Counted from the first letter of the stretch, positions 24,139 to 32,614 are shown. The stretch: 36,075 nucleotides of DNA from Lautropia sp. (GCA_030532425.1 JAUNLD010000030.1:1-36075), one strand, 5' to 3'. Program-made: numbers and translations. The notes: a model not told the origin generated them from the letters alone.

Positions 24139-25536
24139 ATGGCTCGAACAGGTGCTTTGTCGTGGGTGTACCGGCTGCTGGTCGGCGCGATGTTGATCGC
24201 CGGTGTGGCGCATGCAGACACGGCTCAGGCGGCACGGGCCTCGGCGGTTCCGGCCAAGCAGGGGGCTGCCAAGAAGGCTTCGGCCAAGAGCAGCAAGCGC
24301 CAGGCAGCGGCGGCGGTGCGTGGCGCCGGCAAGCGGGCATCGAAGGGGGTTGCGACGGCGTCGACGCGGGGATCGCGTGGCGTGGCCGGACGTAAGGCGG
24401 CTGTCGGCAAAGCTACAGTCGCCAGTAAAGCAACCAAAATTGGTAACAAAAAGTCGCTTTCTGCTTCTAAAACAAAAAAATCCTCAGTTGCCGCCGTTTC
24501 GTCGGGCAAGACGACCGTGCGCATGGTGGCGGGCAAGATCCGCACCGCACCGGGCGGTGGCCGCGCTTCGGGCCGGACGGTTGTTGCAAGGCAGCAGGAA
24601 GGTCGTCCATCGCGCCGTGCAGGGGCTGCCGTCGCGGTGGCCTCGGCCAGCCTGATGCAGGGCAGCAAGGCGTCGGCCGTCAGTGCCCGCAAGGTGTCGG
24701 TGGCCGGCAGTGAACGACTGATGACGGCGCCGGGCACGCTGCCGCCGGCTGCCGTGGCCAGTGGTTCGCTGGGTGAGGCCATCGGCCTGAACCGGATTCC
24801 CGATCCGCTGGCGCTGCGCTCCAGCGTCGCCCTGGTGGTCGATCCGCGCACCGGCAAGATCCTGTATGACAAGAACTCGTCGGCGGTGCTGCCGATTGCG
24901 TCGGTGACCAAGCTGATGACGGCAATGGTGGTGCTGGATGCCGGCCAGCCGCTCGACGAGAAGATCCGCATCGAGGCCAGTGACCGCGATACCGAGCGCT
25001 TCAGCAGCTCGCATCTGCCGGTGGGCAGCGAGCTGACCCGTGCCGAGCTGTTGCAGCTGGCGCTGATGTCGTCCGAGAACCGGGCGGCCAGTGCGCTGGC
25101 ACGCACCTATCCGGGTGGGCTGCAGGCCTTCATCGATGCGGCCAACCGCAAGGCCCGGGCAATCGGCATGTGGGATTCGGTGTTCATGGATCCGACCGGG
25201 CTGTCGGCGTCCAACGTCTCGACCGCACGTGATCTGGCGGTGCTGGTGGCACGGGCTTCACGCTATCCGGAAATCCGCCGGTTCTCGGTGGCGCCGCAGC
25301 TGCAGGTTCGCACGGCCTATGGAGCGCGGGTCTTCCACACCACCAATCCGCTGGTGGGCAACAGCCAGTGGGGACTGACGCTGCAGAAGACCGGTTTCAT
25401 CAACGAGGCGGGCAACTGCCTGGTGATGCAGGCCCGGGTGGATGGCCGGCAGATGATTATCGTCCTGCTCGATTCGCAGGGACGGTATGCGCGTGTCAGC
25501 GATGCCAACCGCATCCGGCGGTTCATCGAGGGCTGA
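24139..25536 (+). CDS. pbpG: D-alanyl-D-alanine endopeptidase (PBP7-like, S11 family)
   Basis: Periplasmic penicillin-binding protein that cleaves D-Ala-containing peptide bonds in peptidoglycan. From ATG 24139 the product is 465 residues with a signal peptide (MARTGALSWVYRLLVGAMLI, then AGVAHADTAQA). About 165 residues of Lys/Ala/Ser-rich low-complexity sequence follow. The catalytic domain then has SVTK (Ser255, Lys258), SEN (Ser312-Asn314) and KTG (Lys417-Gly419), all three motifs intact. Other matches are ALVVDPRTGKILYDKNSSAV and FMDPTGLSASNVSTARDLAV. The Lys-rich linker is longer than in E. coli PBP7 and contains a local A-rich patch (24424-24482). In-frame GTG 24124 is a worse start, since the signal peptide fits ATG 24139. 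Confidence 0.9.
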   Translation: MARTGALSWVYRLLVGAMLIAGVAHADTAQAARASAVPAKQGAAKKASAKSSKRQAAAAVRGAGKRASKGVATASTRGSRGVAGRKAAVGKATVASKATKIGNKKSLSASKTKKSSVAAVSSGKTTVRMVAGKIRTAPGGGRASGRTVVARQQEGRPSRRAGAAVAVASASLMQGSKASAVSARKVSVAGSERLMTAPGTLPPAAVASGSLGEAIGLNRIPDPLALRSSVALVVDPRTGKILYDKNSSAVLPIASVTKLMTAMVVLDAGQPLDEKIRIEASDRDTERFSSSHLPVGSELTRAELLQLALMSSENRAASALARTYPGGLQAFIDAANRKARAIGMWDSVFMDPTGLSASNVSTARDLAVLVARASRYPEIRRFSVAPQLQVRTAYGARVFHTTNPLVGNSQWGLTLQKTGFINEAGNCLVMQARVDGRQMIIVLLDSQGRYARVSDANRIRRFIEG

Positions 25537-25604
25537 AGGGGCTGCCCGGGCGCATCGTTCCAATCCCTTCCCGCCCGGGGGACATGCTTTTGGCGTAAAA
25601 ACGG

Positions 25605-25630
25605 GCCGCCGTCATGGGCGGCTTTTTTTT
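25605..25630. terminator. Strong bidirectional intrinsic terminator
   Basis: GCCGCC (25605-25610) and GGCGGC (25617-25622) enclose GTCATG and are followed by eight T residues (25623-25630). AAAAACGG lies on the 5' side, giving a T5 tract for the minus strand. It separates the endopeptidase gene from the convergent IclR gene and probably serves both. Confidence 0.92.
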
Positions 25631-25715
25631 CGGGGAGCGTGGCTTTGCCGGGCGGCGGGAGCAAGGGCTGGGTGATGGGCGGGCTGACGGGCAGCCATGC
25701 TGGCCGTGCGGCGGG

Positions 25716-26567
25716 TCAGCCTTCGGGACGCCGGGGAGGCACGGGCGGGCTTTCGTAGCCGAGCGAGGCCGAGATCTGGGCTGCGGTGCGGCAGATCTGT
25801 TCGGTCCAGCCATTCTGGACGAAATCGGCCGGTGCGGAAATCGACAGGCCGGCCACCAGTTCACCGGAGTCGTCGTGGATGCCGGCGGCGATGCAGCGCA
25901 CGCCAAGCTCCAGTTCCTCGTTGTCACGGGCGTAGCCGCTGGCGCGCACCAGGGCCAGCTCGCGTTCGAGCTGGGCCGGATCGGTGAGGCTGTTGCGGGT
26001 GTGACCGGCCAGGCCGGTCCGCGTGATGTAGTTCTGCAGGGCACGGCCGCTCTCGGCCGCCAGGAAGAGCTTGCCCACCGAGGTGAGGTGCAGCGGCGCC
26101 CGGCCACCGACGGCCCGGACCACCTGCATGCCGCTTCGCTCGGAGAGGGCGCGTTCGATGTAGACGATCTCGTCGCCCTGGCGGATCGAGAGATTGATCG
26201 GCTGGCCGGTGAGCCGGTGCAGTTCGCGCATCGGTCCCATCGCGGCATCGCGCACGTTCAGGCGCGCCTTGACGAGGTTGCCCAGCTCAAGCAGGCGCAG
26301 GCCGAGCTGGTAGCTGCCGGTGTCGACCCGGTCGACGAAGCGGGCGCAGACCAGATCGTTGAGGATGCGGTGGGCCGTGGACGGATGCAGGCTGGTGCGG
26401 TGCGAGAGCTCCTTCAGGCTGACGGCCTGGGGCTGCTGGGCGAGGGCGTCCAGCAGCGACACCATGCGTTCGAGTACCTGAATCGTGGTTTTTCTTTCGG
26501 TACCCCGCGTGTCATCGGTGGCTGAGGGGCGGGGAGATGAGGGGACCGGGGTCTTGTTGTCGGACAT
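25716..26567 (-). CDS. IclR-family transcriptional regulator
   Basis: The 283-residue product has an N-terminal winged helix-turn-helix (TIQVLERMVSLLDALAQQPQ, VSLKELSHRTSLHPSTAHRI, LNDLVCARFVDRV) and a C-terminal IclR effector-binding domain (LHRLTGQPINLSIRQGDEIV, LHLTSVGKLFLAAES, ELELGVRCIAAGIHDDSGEL, VAGLSISAPADF). The ligand is unknown. ATG 26567 begins a typical disordered MSDNKTP tail. ATG 26630 is an alternative: it overlaps the pyrD stop as ATGA and has AGGATG just upstream, but adds 21 residues with no family resemblance. It is the last gene of the minus-strand operon and ends near the bidirectional terminator. No obvious target operon adjoins it. Confidence 0.9.
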   Translation of the reverse strand: MSDNKTPVPSSPRPSATDDTRGTERKTTIQVLERMVSLLDALAQQPQAVSLKELSHRTSLHPSTAHRILNDLVCARFVDRVDTGSYQLGLRLLELGNLVKARLNVRDAAMGPMRELHRLTGQPINLSIRQGDEIVYIERALSERSGMQVVRAVGGRAPLHLTSVGKLFLAAESGRALQNYITRTGLAGHTRNSLTDPAQLERELALVRASGYARDNEELELGVRCIAAGIHDDSGELVAGLSISAPADFVQNGWTEQICRTAAQISASLGYESPPVPPRRPEG

Positions 26568-26626
26568 CAGGAGCGTGGTTCGAGAGAGAGAGCACCAGGA
26601 TGGCAGAGCGTGCCATCCATCCGGTG

Positions 26627-27733
26627 TCATCGCATCCTATCATCATTTTCATGAATGACGCGGGCAGCAGCCGGTACCAGTGCCGGGCCTTTGTAGACCA
26701 AGCCGCTGAACAGCTGGACCAGATCGGCGCCCGCCCGGATCTTGTTGAGGGCATCGACGGCATTCATGACCCCGCCCACACCGATGATCGGGAAGCCCTT
26801 GGGCAGGCCCTGACGCAGCGAGCGGATGATGTGGTTGGAGGCTTCGGCCAGTGGGCGGCCGGACAGGCCGCCGCTTTCGTCGGCATGGGGCAATCCCTTG
26901 ACGGCGTCGCGGGAAATGGTGGTGTTGGTGGCCACCACCCCGTCGATGTGATGCCGTTGCAGGGCGTCGATGATGAGGGCCAGCTGGTCGTCATCGAGAT
27001 CGGGGGCGATCTTGAGCAACAGCGGCGGATTGAAGCCCTGGGTGCGGGCCATCTCCTGACGCTCGCGGTCGAGGGCCCCCAGCAGGGTGTCGAGTTCGTT
27101 GCCGCCCTGCAGCTGCCGGAGGTTGGCGGTGTTGGGCGAGGAGATGTTGATGGTGATGTAGTCGGCCAGCGGCATCACCCGGCGCAGGCCGGCGATGTAG
27201 TCCTGGGCGGCCGATTCGATCGGGGTGCTGGCGTTCTTGCCGATGTTGAGGCCCAGGATGGCCGGTGGCGGCTCTCCGTCGGGCTGGACGTGGTGGCGGC
27301 GCTGCCAGGTGCGTGAGCGGCGGACATTGTCGGCAAAGACGTCGAGGCCTTCGTTGTTGAAACCGAAGCGGTTGATGATGGCTTCGCATTCGGGCACGCG
27401 GAACAGGCGCGGCTTGGGGTTGCCGGGCTGCGGGCGGGGGGTGACGGTGCCCAGTTCGAGAAAGCCGAAGCCCATCATCGCCAGGCTGTCGATGTGGCTG
27501 GCGTTCTTGTCCATGCCGGCAGCCAGGCCCACCCGGTTGGGAAAATGCAGTCCCATCAGGTCGATCGGGTCTTCGACGCGATGGTGGGGCAGCGGGCGCA
27601 GCTGTTCGGGCAGCCTGGACAGGATGTCGCCCAGACGCAGGCTGGTGTGGTGCGCACGTTCGGGGTCGAGCTTGAACAACAGGGGCCGGAGGAGGTGGTA
27701 GCCGAGGTCACTCAGTTTTTCAGAGGTATCCAT
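26627..27733 (-). CDS. pyrD: Dihydroorotate dehydrogenase (quinone), class 2
   Basis: PyrD oxidises dihydroorotate to orotate in pyrimidine synthesis, passing electrons through FMN to membrane quinone. The 368-residue product begins with the class 2 membrane-associating N-terminus ([20 protein letters not shown]). It has [50 protein letters not shown], the catalytic-Ser loop [25 protein letters not shown] and [23 protein letters not shown] 27733 is chosen by the family start; the open frame extends upstream into bpt. The start overlaps the bpt stop by 22 bases. Confidence 0.97.
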   Translation of the reverse strand: MDTSEKLSDLGYHLLRPLLFKLDPERAHHTSLRLGDILSRLPEQLRPLPHHRVEDPIDLMGLHFPNRVGLAAGMDKNASHIDSLAMMGFGFLELGTVTPRPQPGNPKPRLFRVPECEAIINRFGFNNEGLDVFADNVRRSRTWQRRHHVQPDGEPPPAILGLNIGKNASTPIESAAQDYIAGLRRVMPLADYITINISSPNTANLRQLQGGNELDTLLGALDRERQEMARTQGFNPPLLLKIAPDLDDDQLALIIDALQRHHIDGVVATNTTISRDAVKGLPHADESGGLSGRPLAEASNHIIRSLRQGLPKGFPIIGVGGVMNAVDALNKIRAGADLVQLFSGLVYKGPALVPAAARVIHENDDRMR

Positions 27734-28440
27734 TCGTCGTCGATCCGTTGTTCGATGGGCCGGAAACGGCTCTTGTAGCGCATGGCCGCTGCTTCCTCGA
27801 TCCAGTAGCCCAGATAGAGGTAATCCAGGCCCATCAATTGGCACATCCTGATCTGCCAGAGGATGCCGTAAGTGCCAAGGCTGGCCCCAGGCAGGTCGGG
27901 GTCAAAGAAAGTGTAGACTGCCGACAGCCCGTCATCGAGGACATCGATGATCGAGACCATCAACAATAGCGCGTCGGGATCACGAAACTCGACCAGGCGG
28001 GTGTCGACCCGCGATTCCAGCAGGTATTCGCGGTACTGGCTGCGGTCGTCCTGATCCATGCTGCCGCCACGGTGGCGGGCCTGCTGGTAGCGGATGTAGA
28101 GCTGATAGTGTTCTTCCTGGAAGGCCAGCGGCAGGGCGCGGGCATGCAGATCGGCATGGTGGCGGGCACAACGCCGCTGGCTGCGGTTGGGCCGAAAGGC
28201 ATGCACCGGAATGCGCACCGGGATGCAGGCACGGCAGGCGTCGCAACGCGGCCGGTAGGTGAACTTGCCACTGCGTCGAAAACCGGCCCGGACCAGCTCG
28301 CCATAGTTGCCGGCATCGACGGCCAGCGCTGGTTCGGCCACCTGCGAGCGGGCAAAGCGGTTGGGCAGGTAGCTGCATGGATAGGCGGCCGTCACGTACA
28401 GGCGGATCTGCTGCCGGAGCGGGGTGCGGGTGTCGGTCAT
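27712..28440 (-). CDS. bpt: Aspartate/glutamate leucyltransferase Bpt
   Basis: Bpt transfers Leu from Leu-tRNA to proteins with N-terminal Asp or Glu, making them ClpS/ClpAP substrates of the N-end rule. The 242-residue product has the Cys-rich N-terminal domain ([36 protein letters not shown]) and the C-terminal transferase domain ([72 protein letters not shown]). ATG 28440 overlaps the aat stop as ATGA, which fixes the start. Older annotations call this family arginyltransferase (ate). Pairing with aat is common in Beta- and Gammaproteobacteria. Confidence 0.95.
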   Translation of the reverse strand: MTDTRTPLRQQIRLYVTAAYPCSYLPNRFARSQVAEPALAVDAGNYGELVRAGFRRSGKFTYRPRCDACRACIPVRIPVHAFRPNRSQRRCARHHADLHARALPLAFQEEHYQLYIRYQQARHRGGSMDQDDRSQYREYLLESRVDTRLVEFRDPDALLLMVSIIDVLDDGLSAVYTFFDPDLPGASLGTYGILWQIRMCQLMGLDYLYLGYWIEEAAAMRYKSRFRPIEQRIDDEWIPLKN

Positions 28441-29180
28441 GGCGAACCTGGCGGGGGCCGTTCGGGCCAGTCGGTTGGCCAGCAGGGGGTCATCCGTTGC
28501 CAGTCGGGGGCAGGCAGGGCCAGCAGGCGCCGGATCCGGGCCAGGAAATCGTGGCGGCCGAGTTCCCGTCCGCCCAGGCTGCCGAGGTGACGGGTGGACT
28601 GCTGGCAGTCGACCATCTCGAAACCGTGCCGGGCAAGCAGGTGCATCAGGGCGGCAAAGGCACACTTGGAAGCGTTGCTGCGGCGGGTGAACATCGATTC
28701 GCCAAAGAACATCCGGCCGATGGCCACACCGTAGAGGCCGGCCACCAGCTCGCCCGCCTCACGCACTTCGAGCGAATGGGCCAGGCCCCTGCGGTGCAGG
28801 CCGGTATAGGCGTCGATGATGTCGTCGGTGATCCAGGTGCCGCCATCGGTATCACGGGGAGCGGCACAGGCACGCATCACGGCCGTGAAGTCGGTGTCGA
28901 GGCTGATCTGCCACAGGCCGTCGGCGGCACGCTGCCGCAGCAGCCGGCGCAGGCTGCGCGCCGGGCGGAATTCGTCGACGAACACCACCATGCGCGGGTC
29001 GGGCGACCACCACAGCACGGGCTGCCCATCGGAATACCACGGGAACATTCCCTGACGGTAGGCTTCGATCAGACGGGCCGGGCCGAGGTCGCGGCCCAGG
29101 GCGATCAGCCCGGGGTGGCCGGGGACATCGGCACAGGGCGGGGGCAGCGGGGCGCCCGGCTCGACCCAATGGCGTTTCAT
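28437..29180 (-). CDS. aat: Leucyl/phenylalanyl-tRNA-protein transferase Aat
   Basis: Aat adds Leu or Phe to proteins with N-terminal Lys or Arg, marking them for ClpS/ClpAP. The 247-residue product has the family motifs [100 protein letters not shown] and [20 protein letters not shown]. Length is normal. The ATG overlaps the Nudix stop (ATGA, 29177-29180) and the stop overlaps bpt, so translation of the three is probably coupled. Confidence 0.97.
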   Translation of the reverse strand: MKRHWVEPGAPLPPPCADVPGHPGLIALGRDLGPARLIEAYRQGMFPWYSDGQPVLWWSPDPRMVVFVDEFRPARSLRRLLRQRAADGLWQISLDTDFTAVMRACAAPRDTDGGTWITDDIIDAYTGLHRRGLAHSLEVREAGELVAGLYGVAIGRMFFGESMFTRRSNASKCAFAALMHLLARHGFEMVDCQQSTRHLGSLGGRELGRHDFLARIRRLLALPAPDWQRMTPCWPTDWPERPPPGSP

Positions 29181-29743
29181 CCGCGGCCGGGGGGCGGGCT
29201 GGCCACCGGTGGGGGGGCGATGTGGCCCTGATGCAGGTTGAAGCGGCCGTTGCGACGGTCGTCGAGGAACCAGCGCAGGGTGGTGGCCACGGTGCTGAAG
29301 GCGATGTCGTCCCAGGGGATCTCGCTTTCTTCGAAGAGCCGGGCTTCAAGGCTCTCGACACCGGGGTCGAGGCGGGGGTGCAGCAGCTGCGTCATGAAGA
29401 AGACATGCACCTGTTCGGCATGGGGTACGTCGAGGAGCGAGAACAGCGTGGTTTCGGTGCTGGCGTGGGCACCGGCTTCTTCGAGGGTTTCGCGCAGCGC
29501 GCCTTCGGCCATCGTCTCGCCCACTTCGAGGAAGCCGGCGGGCAGGGTCCATTTGCCATGCCGCGGTTCGATGGCACGGCGGCACAGCAGGATGCGGTCT
29601 TCCCACAGGCAGACCGTGCCGGCGACGATGCGCGGGTTGACGTAATGGACGGTATGGCAGCGGGTGCAGACCTGACGGGGCCGGTTGTCGCCCTCGGGGG
29701 TGGTCAGCCGGGTGGGGCTGCCGCAGTTTGTGCAAAACTTCAT
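29177..29743 (-). CDS. Zinc-ribbon Nudix hydrolase
   Basis: The 188-residue product has an N-terminal zinc ribbon (CTNCGSP at residues 4-10 and CTRCHTVHYVNPR) and a full Nudix box (GFLEVGETMAEGALRETLEE with AGA after it), i.e. GX5EX7REUXEEXGU. This layout is found in a small Nudix group often annotated as ADP-ribose or NAD-type pyrophosphatases; the substrate cannot be read from the sequence. It is the first gene of the minus-strand operon. No Shine-Dalgarno is visible. A possible promoter (TACATT on the minus strand, 29757-29752) is so close to the ATG that the mRNA could be nearly leaderless. Confidence 0.9.
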   Translation of the reverse strand: MKFCTNCGSPTRLTTPEGDNRPRQVCTRCHTVHYVNPRIVAGTVCLWEDRILLCRRAIEPRHGKWTLPAGFLEVGETMAEGALRETLEEAGAHASTETTLFSLLDVPHAEQVHVFFMTQLLHPRLDPGVESLEARLFEESEIPWDDIAFSTVATTLRWFLDDRRNGRFNLHQGHIAPPPVASPPPGRG

Positions 29744-29784
29744 GAACGATGAATGTACGCGAAGCGGGCAGACTTGGAAATGAC

Positions 29785-29813
29785 TTGCATCGGAAAATCG
29801 GTGTTGCTATACT
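29785..29813 (+). promoter_or_regulatory. Promoter of the initiator tRNA gene
   Basis: TTGCAT (29785-29790) and TATACT (29808-29813) have the ideal 17-base spacer, and TG lies one base before the -10. The start point would be close to the first base of the tRNA at 29820. It is a strong sigma-70 promoter, typical of a tRNA gene. Confidence 0.85.
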
Positions 29814-29819
29814 TCTTTT

Positions 29820-29896
29820 CGCGGGGTGGAGCAGTCTGGCAGCTCGTCGGGCTCATAACCCGAAGGTCGGAGGTTCAAATCCTCCCCCCGCAACCA
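29820..29896 (+). tRNA. Initiator tRNA-fMet (CAU anticodon)
   Basis: The 77-base gene starts CGCGGGGTGG and ends with CCCCGCAACCA, so CCA is encoded. The first base C is opposite A in the acceptor stem (no 1-72 Watson-Crick pair). The anticodon stem has three G-C pairs (GGG/CCC around CTCATAA), anticodon CAT at 29854-29856. These are the marks of initiator rather than elongator tRNA-Met, and the sequence is very close to the E. coli form. The T arm contains GGTTCAAATCC. Confidence 0.97.
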
Positions 29897-29900
29897 ATGC

Positions 29901-29934
29901 AGCCCCGGTGATCGCAAGATCATCGGGGCTTTTT
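29901..29934 (+). terminator. Intrinsic terminator of the tRNA gene
   Basis: AGCCCCGGTGATC and GATCATCGGGGCT form a 13-bp stem (one G-T pair) around GCAA and are followed by a T-run (29930-29934). It begins 4 bases after the tRNA CCA end. Confidence 0.93.
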
Positions 29935-30241
29935 CATGCGCCCGGCACGGGCCGATCGCGCTAAGGATATCCCTGATCTTCTGCTGGTTAGTCCGGATCG
30001 CCAGGGTGCGGGGCCGACGAGTTGTGTTACCGTGGTTCACGGATCGCTTGCTGGCTGATGAGGCTTGGTTCTGCGCCTGCGCTGCGCGACTGTGGCCCAT
30101 TATCTGATTTCTGATTCAAATGAGAATGGACCTCGTCTGGAGGCGGCTGCGCACGTCGGGTGCCGGAGCAGGGCGCGTGGCTGCCCGCTGAGGCTGGGCA
30201 CGTGCCGGCCGGCACGAGGACACCTTGGGGAGGAGACTGAG
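29935..30241 (+). promoter_or_regulatory. Upstream region of acxR
   Basis: These 307 bases separate the tRNA terminator from acxR. They must hold the acxR promoter, but no clear -35/-10 pair is seen; TTATCT near 30099 is a weak -10. At 30201-30216 is the perfect 16-base palindrome CGTGCCGGCCGGCACG, which could be a regulator-binding site or an RNA hairpin just before the ribosome-binding site. The acxR frame is open upstream to 30065, but that part has no family match. Confidence 0.4.
30201..30216. promoter_or_regulatory. Perfect 16-base palindrome before acxR
   Basis: CGTGCCGGCCGGCACG is self-complementary over its full length. It ends about 11 bases before the GGGGAGGAGA ribosome-binding site of acxR. 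It may be an operator or, as RNA, a 6-bp hairpin with a GGCC loop. It does not contain the TGTC/GACA half-sites found upstream of acxA. Confidence 0.35.
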
Positions 30242-32341
30242 GTGCCACCAATCAATAAAGCCTGGGAATCTTTCGTGTGCGACGGCACCTTGCCCGACCA
30301 GGAGGTGAGGCCGCTGGTGGCCCAGTCGTGGGAGCGTTCGGCCCGGTTGCAGATTGGTGCGGACCGTCTGGCGGCACCGCTGATCGAAGCGGGCGAACTG
30401 CACCGGCGGCGGCTGGAGAGTGCCGGCCTGCTGGCGGCCGCGGCGCCGGTGCTGGCGCGTTCGCGGCTGGCGCTGGCCAAGGCCCGCTCGATGCTGATCC
30501 TGACCGATGTCGATGGGCTGATCGTGGCGGCCGAGGGGGATCCCCGGGTGCTCGATCACGGGCGCGAGACCAACCTGCTGCCGGGCGGCCGCTGGCATGA
30601 GGCGCACATGGGGACCAATGCCATCGGCACGGCACTGGCCGAGCGCCGTGCCGTACAGATCCACGGCAGCGAGCATTATTGTGCCGGAGCCCAGCGCTGG
30701 ACCTGCGCGGCGGCGCCGATCATTCACCCGGCCAACGGACGGATGCTGGGAGTGCTCGACATCTCGGGGCAGGCGCATGCCTTCAATCCGCAGAGCATGG
30801 CACTGGCGCTGGCGCTGGGCAGCGAGATCGAACGCGAGCTGGACCGGCGCCTGCGTGTCGAGCACGAACGCCTGCTCCGGCACTTCATGGGGCTGCGCAT
30901 CGATGGCATGCGTCAGGACACCCTGGTTCTGGACCGGCACGGTGCGGTGGTGCACACCACCCGCGATGTGGGGCAGCGCGGCCCCTGGGAGGACAGCGGC
31001 CTGCACGCGCTGCTGAGTCAGGCGCCGATGCAGGCCTGGGCGCACACGCTGCAACGGCGTGAGCCGGGGGCGGACATCGAGCTGGTGCGTCACGAGAATG
31101 AGGACATCGGTGCGGTGGTGTTCCTGCCGCGTGCCACGCTGAAGGGAAAGACGCAGGTGAGGAGCCGGCAGCCCGCTGGCGGGCCGGCATCGGGGCGGGG
31201 ACGGCCGGCCAGCGATGCGCTCCATGTCTGTGCAGCGATTCTGGGAGAAAGCCCCGCACTGGTGCGGGCACGCGAGCAGCTGCTGAACCTGGCGAGCGCG
31301 GGCCTGCCACTGCTGATCGAGGGAGAGACGGGTACGGGCAAGGAGCTGTTTGCCCGGGCCTTTGGCGAGCAGTCGCGCGGCAGCCGGGCTCCGTTCGTGC
31401 CGGTGAATTGTGGGGGCATGGCCCGTGAGCTGATTGCCAGCGAGCTGTTTGGCTACGCGCGGGGTTCGTTCACCGGTGCCGACGAGCGGGGGCGCAGTGG
31501 CCGGATCGTGGCGGCCGACGGGGGTACGCTCTGTCTGGACGAGATCGGCGAGATGCCGATGGAGCTGCAGCCCTACCTGTTGCGGGTGCTGGAAGACGGG
31601 GTCGTCTATCCGGTGGGATCGCAGAACGGGCAGCGGGTGGACATTTCGCTGGTGTCGATGACCAACCGCTCACTGCGCGACGAAGTGGGCAACGGGCATT
31701 TTCGTGGTGATCTGTATTACCGGATTGCAGCGGCGACGATCGTGATTCCACCGCTGCGGGTGCGGGGAGATGACATCGTGCTGCTGGCCGAGCACCATGC
31801 ACGGCGGGCGGCGGAGCGCTTGCAGCGGCCTGCACCGCGTTTCAGCAGCGAGGTGCTCGACATCCTGCGCGCCTATGACTGGCCCGGCAATGTCCGGCAG
31901 CTGCGCAACGTGGTGGAGATGCTGGTGGTGCTGGCAGCTGATGGAGTCATCGAGGCGGCACAGCTGCCGGCGGAAGTGTGCCAGGGGGCTTCGGGCGCCG
32001 ACGGGTCCGGCGGGACGGGTGTCATCACGGCGGGCGTGCCCGTGGGAGTTGTGCCGGTGGCCGGGGTGATAGCGGGGAGCGCATTGGCGGCTGCGTCAGG
32101 GGCAGGCGGTGGCGTGATCCCCGGTGGGCCGCTGGCGTCGGCGCAGCCCGGGGTGATGGCCGATGGCCGTGCAGCCGCGGCCCGGATGGACGAGGCCGGC
32201 ACCTTGCGCCAGCAGGAGCGGCAGGCGATTGAAGAGGCGATTGCCGCCGCGCGGGGCAACATGGCGCAGGCGGCGCGCCGGCTGGGGATTGCACGATCAA
32301 CGCTCTATGCGCGCCTGAACGCGCATGGCATCGTGCGTTGA
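30242..32341 (+). CDS. acxR: Sigma-54-dependent activator of the acetone carboxylase operon (AcoR/AcxR type)
   Basis: The 699-residue product has a GAF-type sensor part (MLILTDVDGLIVAAEGDPRV, WHEAHMGTNAIGTALAERRA, VQIHGSEHYCAGAQRWTCAA, IIHPANGRMLGVLDISG). The AAA+ domain follows, with Walker A GETGTGKE at residues 361-368, a GSFTGA loop at 408-413 (GAFTGA is usual) and Walker B GGTLCLDEIGEMP. An Ala/Gly/Val-rich linker of about 75 residues leads to a Fis-type helix-turn-helix (NMAQAARRLGIARSTLYARL). The GTG start at 30242 has GGGGAGGAGA upstream. The neighbouring acxA promoter is of sigma-54 type, so AcxR is its likely activator; the inducer (acetone or a related compound) is inferred. Confidence 0.9.
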   Translation: MPPINKAWESFVCDGTLPDQEVRPLVAQSWERSARLQIGADRLAAPLIEAGELHRRRLESAGLLAAAAPVLARSRLALAKARSMLILTDVDGLIVAAEGDPRVLDHGRETNLLPGGRWHEAHMGTNAIGTALAERRAVQIHGSEHYCAGAQRWTCAAAPIIHPANGRMLGVLDISGQAHAFNPQSMALALALGSEIERELDRRLRVEHERLLRHFMGLRIDGMRQDTLVLDRHGAVVHTTRDVGQRGPWEDSGLHALLSQAPMQAWAHTLQRREPGADIELVRHENEDIGAVVFLPRATLKGKTQVRSRQPAGGPASGRGRPASDALHVCAAILGESPALVRAREQLLNLASAGLPLLIEGETGTGKELFARAFGEQSRGSRAPFVPVNCGGMARELIASELFGYARGSFTGADERGRSGRIVAADGGTLCLDEIGEMPMELQPYLLRVLEDGVVYPVGSQNGQRVDISLVSMTNRSLRDEVGNGHFRGDLYYRIAAATIVIPPLRVRGDDIVLLAEHHARRAAERLQRPAPRFSSEVLDILRAYDWPGNVRQLRNVVEMLVVLAADGVIEAAQLPAEVCQGASGADGSGGTGVITAGVPVGVVPVAGVIAGSALAAASGAGGGVIPGGPLASAQPGVMADGRAAAARMDEAGTLRQQERQAIEEAIAAARGNMAQAARRLGIARSTLYARLNAHGIVR

Positions 32342-32490
32342 GGATGGGCTGAACGGAGCCCCATGAGGGAGGCGTGATCCTTGCGCGCGCGGTGTGCCGC
32401 GTGCCACGTGTCAGGTGCTGGGTGTACCGGGCACATGCCTGGTGCTGCGCGCTGCCTGGCACCTGCTGCCGGGCATGGCCGGGGCCGATG

Positions 32491-32562
32491 TGTCGGGCAG
32501 GTGTCCGGGCTGTGGTACAGGGTGTTGTAGGGGTGTCCGGAATCCGGACAGGCGGTCGGACA
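32491..32562. promoter_or_regulatory. Putative enhancer (UAS) for the sigma-54 activator
   Basis: A perfect inverted repeat TGTCCGG-AAT-CCGGACA lies at 32534-32550. Half-sites flank it: TGTCGGG (32491), TGTCCGG (32502) and CGGACA (32557-32562). The TGTC starts are 11 and 32 bases apart, about one and three helical turns. TGTC-N9-GACA sites are the kind bound by Fis-type helix-turn-helix activators. The set is about 390-450 bases upstream of the -24 box, farther than the common 100-200. Confidence 0.6.
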
Positions 32563-32587
32563 CGGGGGTCGGGTGGTGGATGAGGAG

Positions 32588-32614
32588 CGGGCCCCGGGGG
32601 CCGGGGCCCGTTTA
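32588..32614 (+). terminator. GC-rich terminator hairpin after acxR
   Basis: CGGGCCCCGG (32588-32597) and CCGGGGCCCG (32601-32610) form a perfect 10-bp stem with a GGG loop, followed by TTTA. It lies about 250 bases past the acxR stop and just downstream of the putative enhancer sites. The T-run is short, so termination may be incomplete. Confidence 0.6.

Noticed and set aside
22114-24213. 699-codon minus-strand frame opposite ilvD and the following gap
   Set aside because: Antisense shadow of ilvD continuing by chance into the gap; no recognisable domain.
30065-30241. Upstream extension of acxR to 30065
   Set aside because: The extra 59 residues have no family match, and GTG 30242 has a strong ribosome-binding site.
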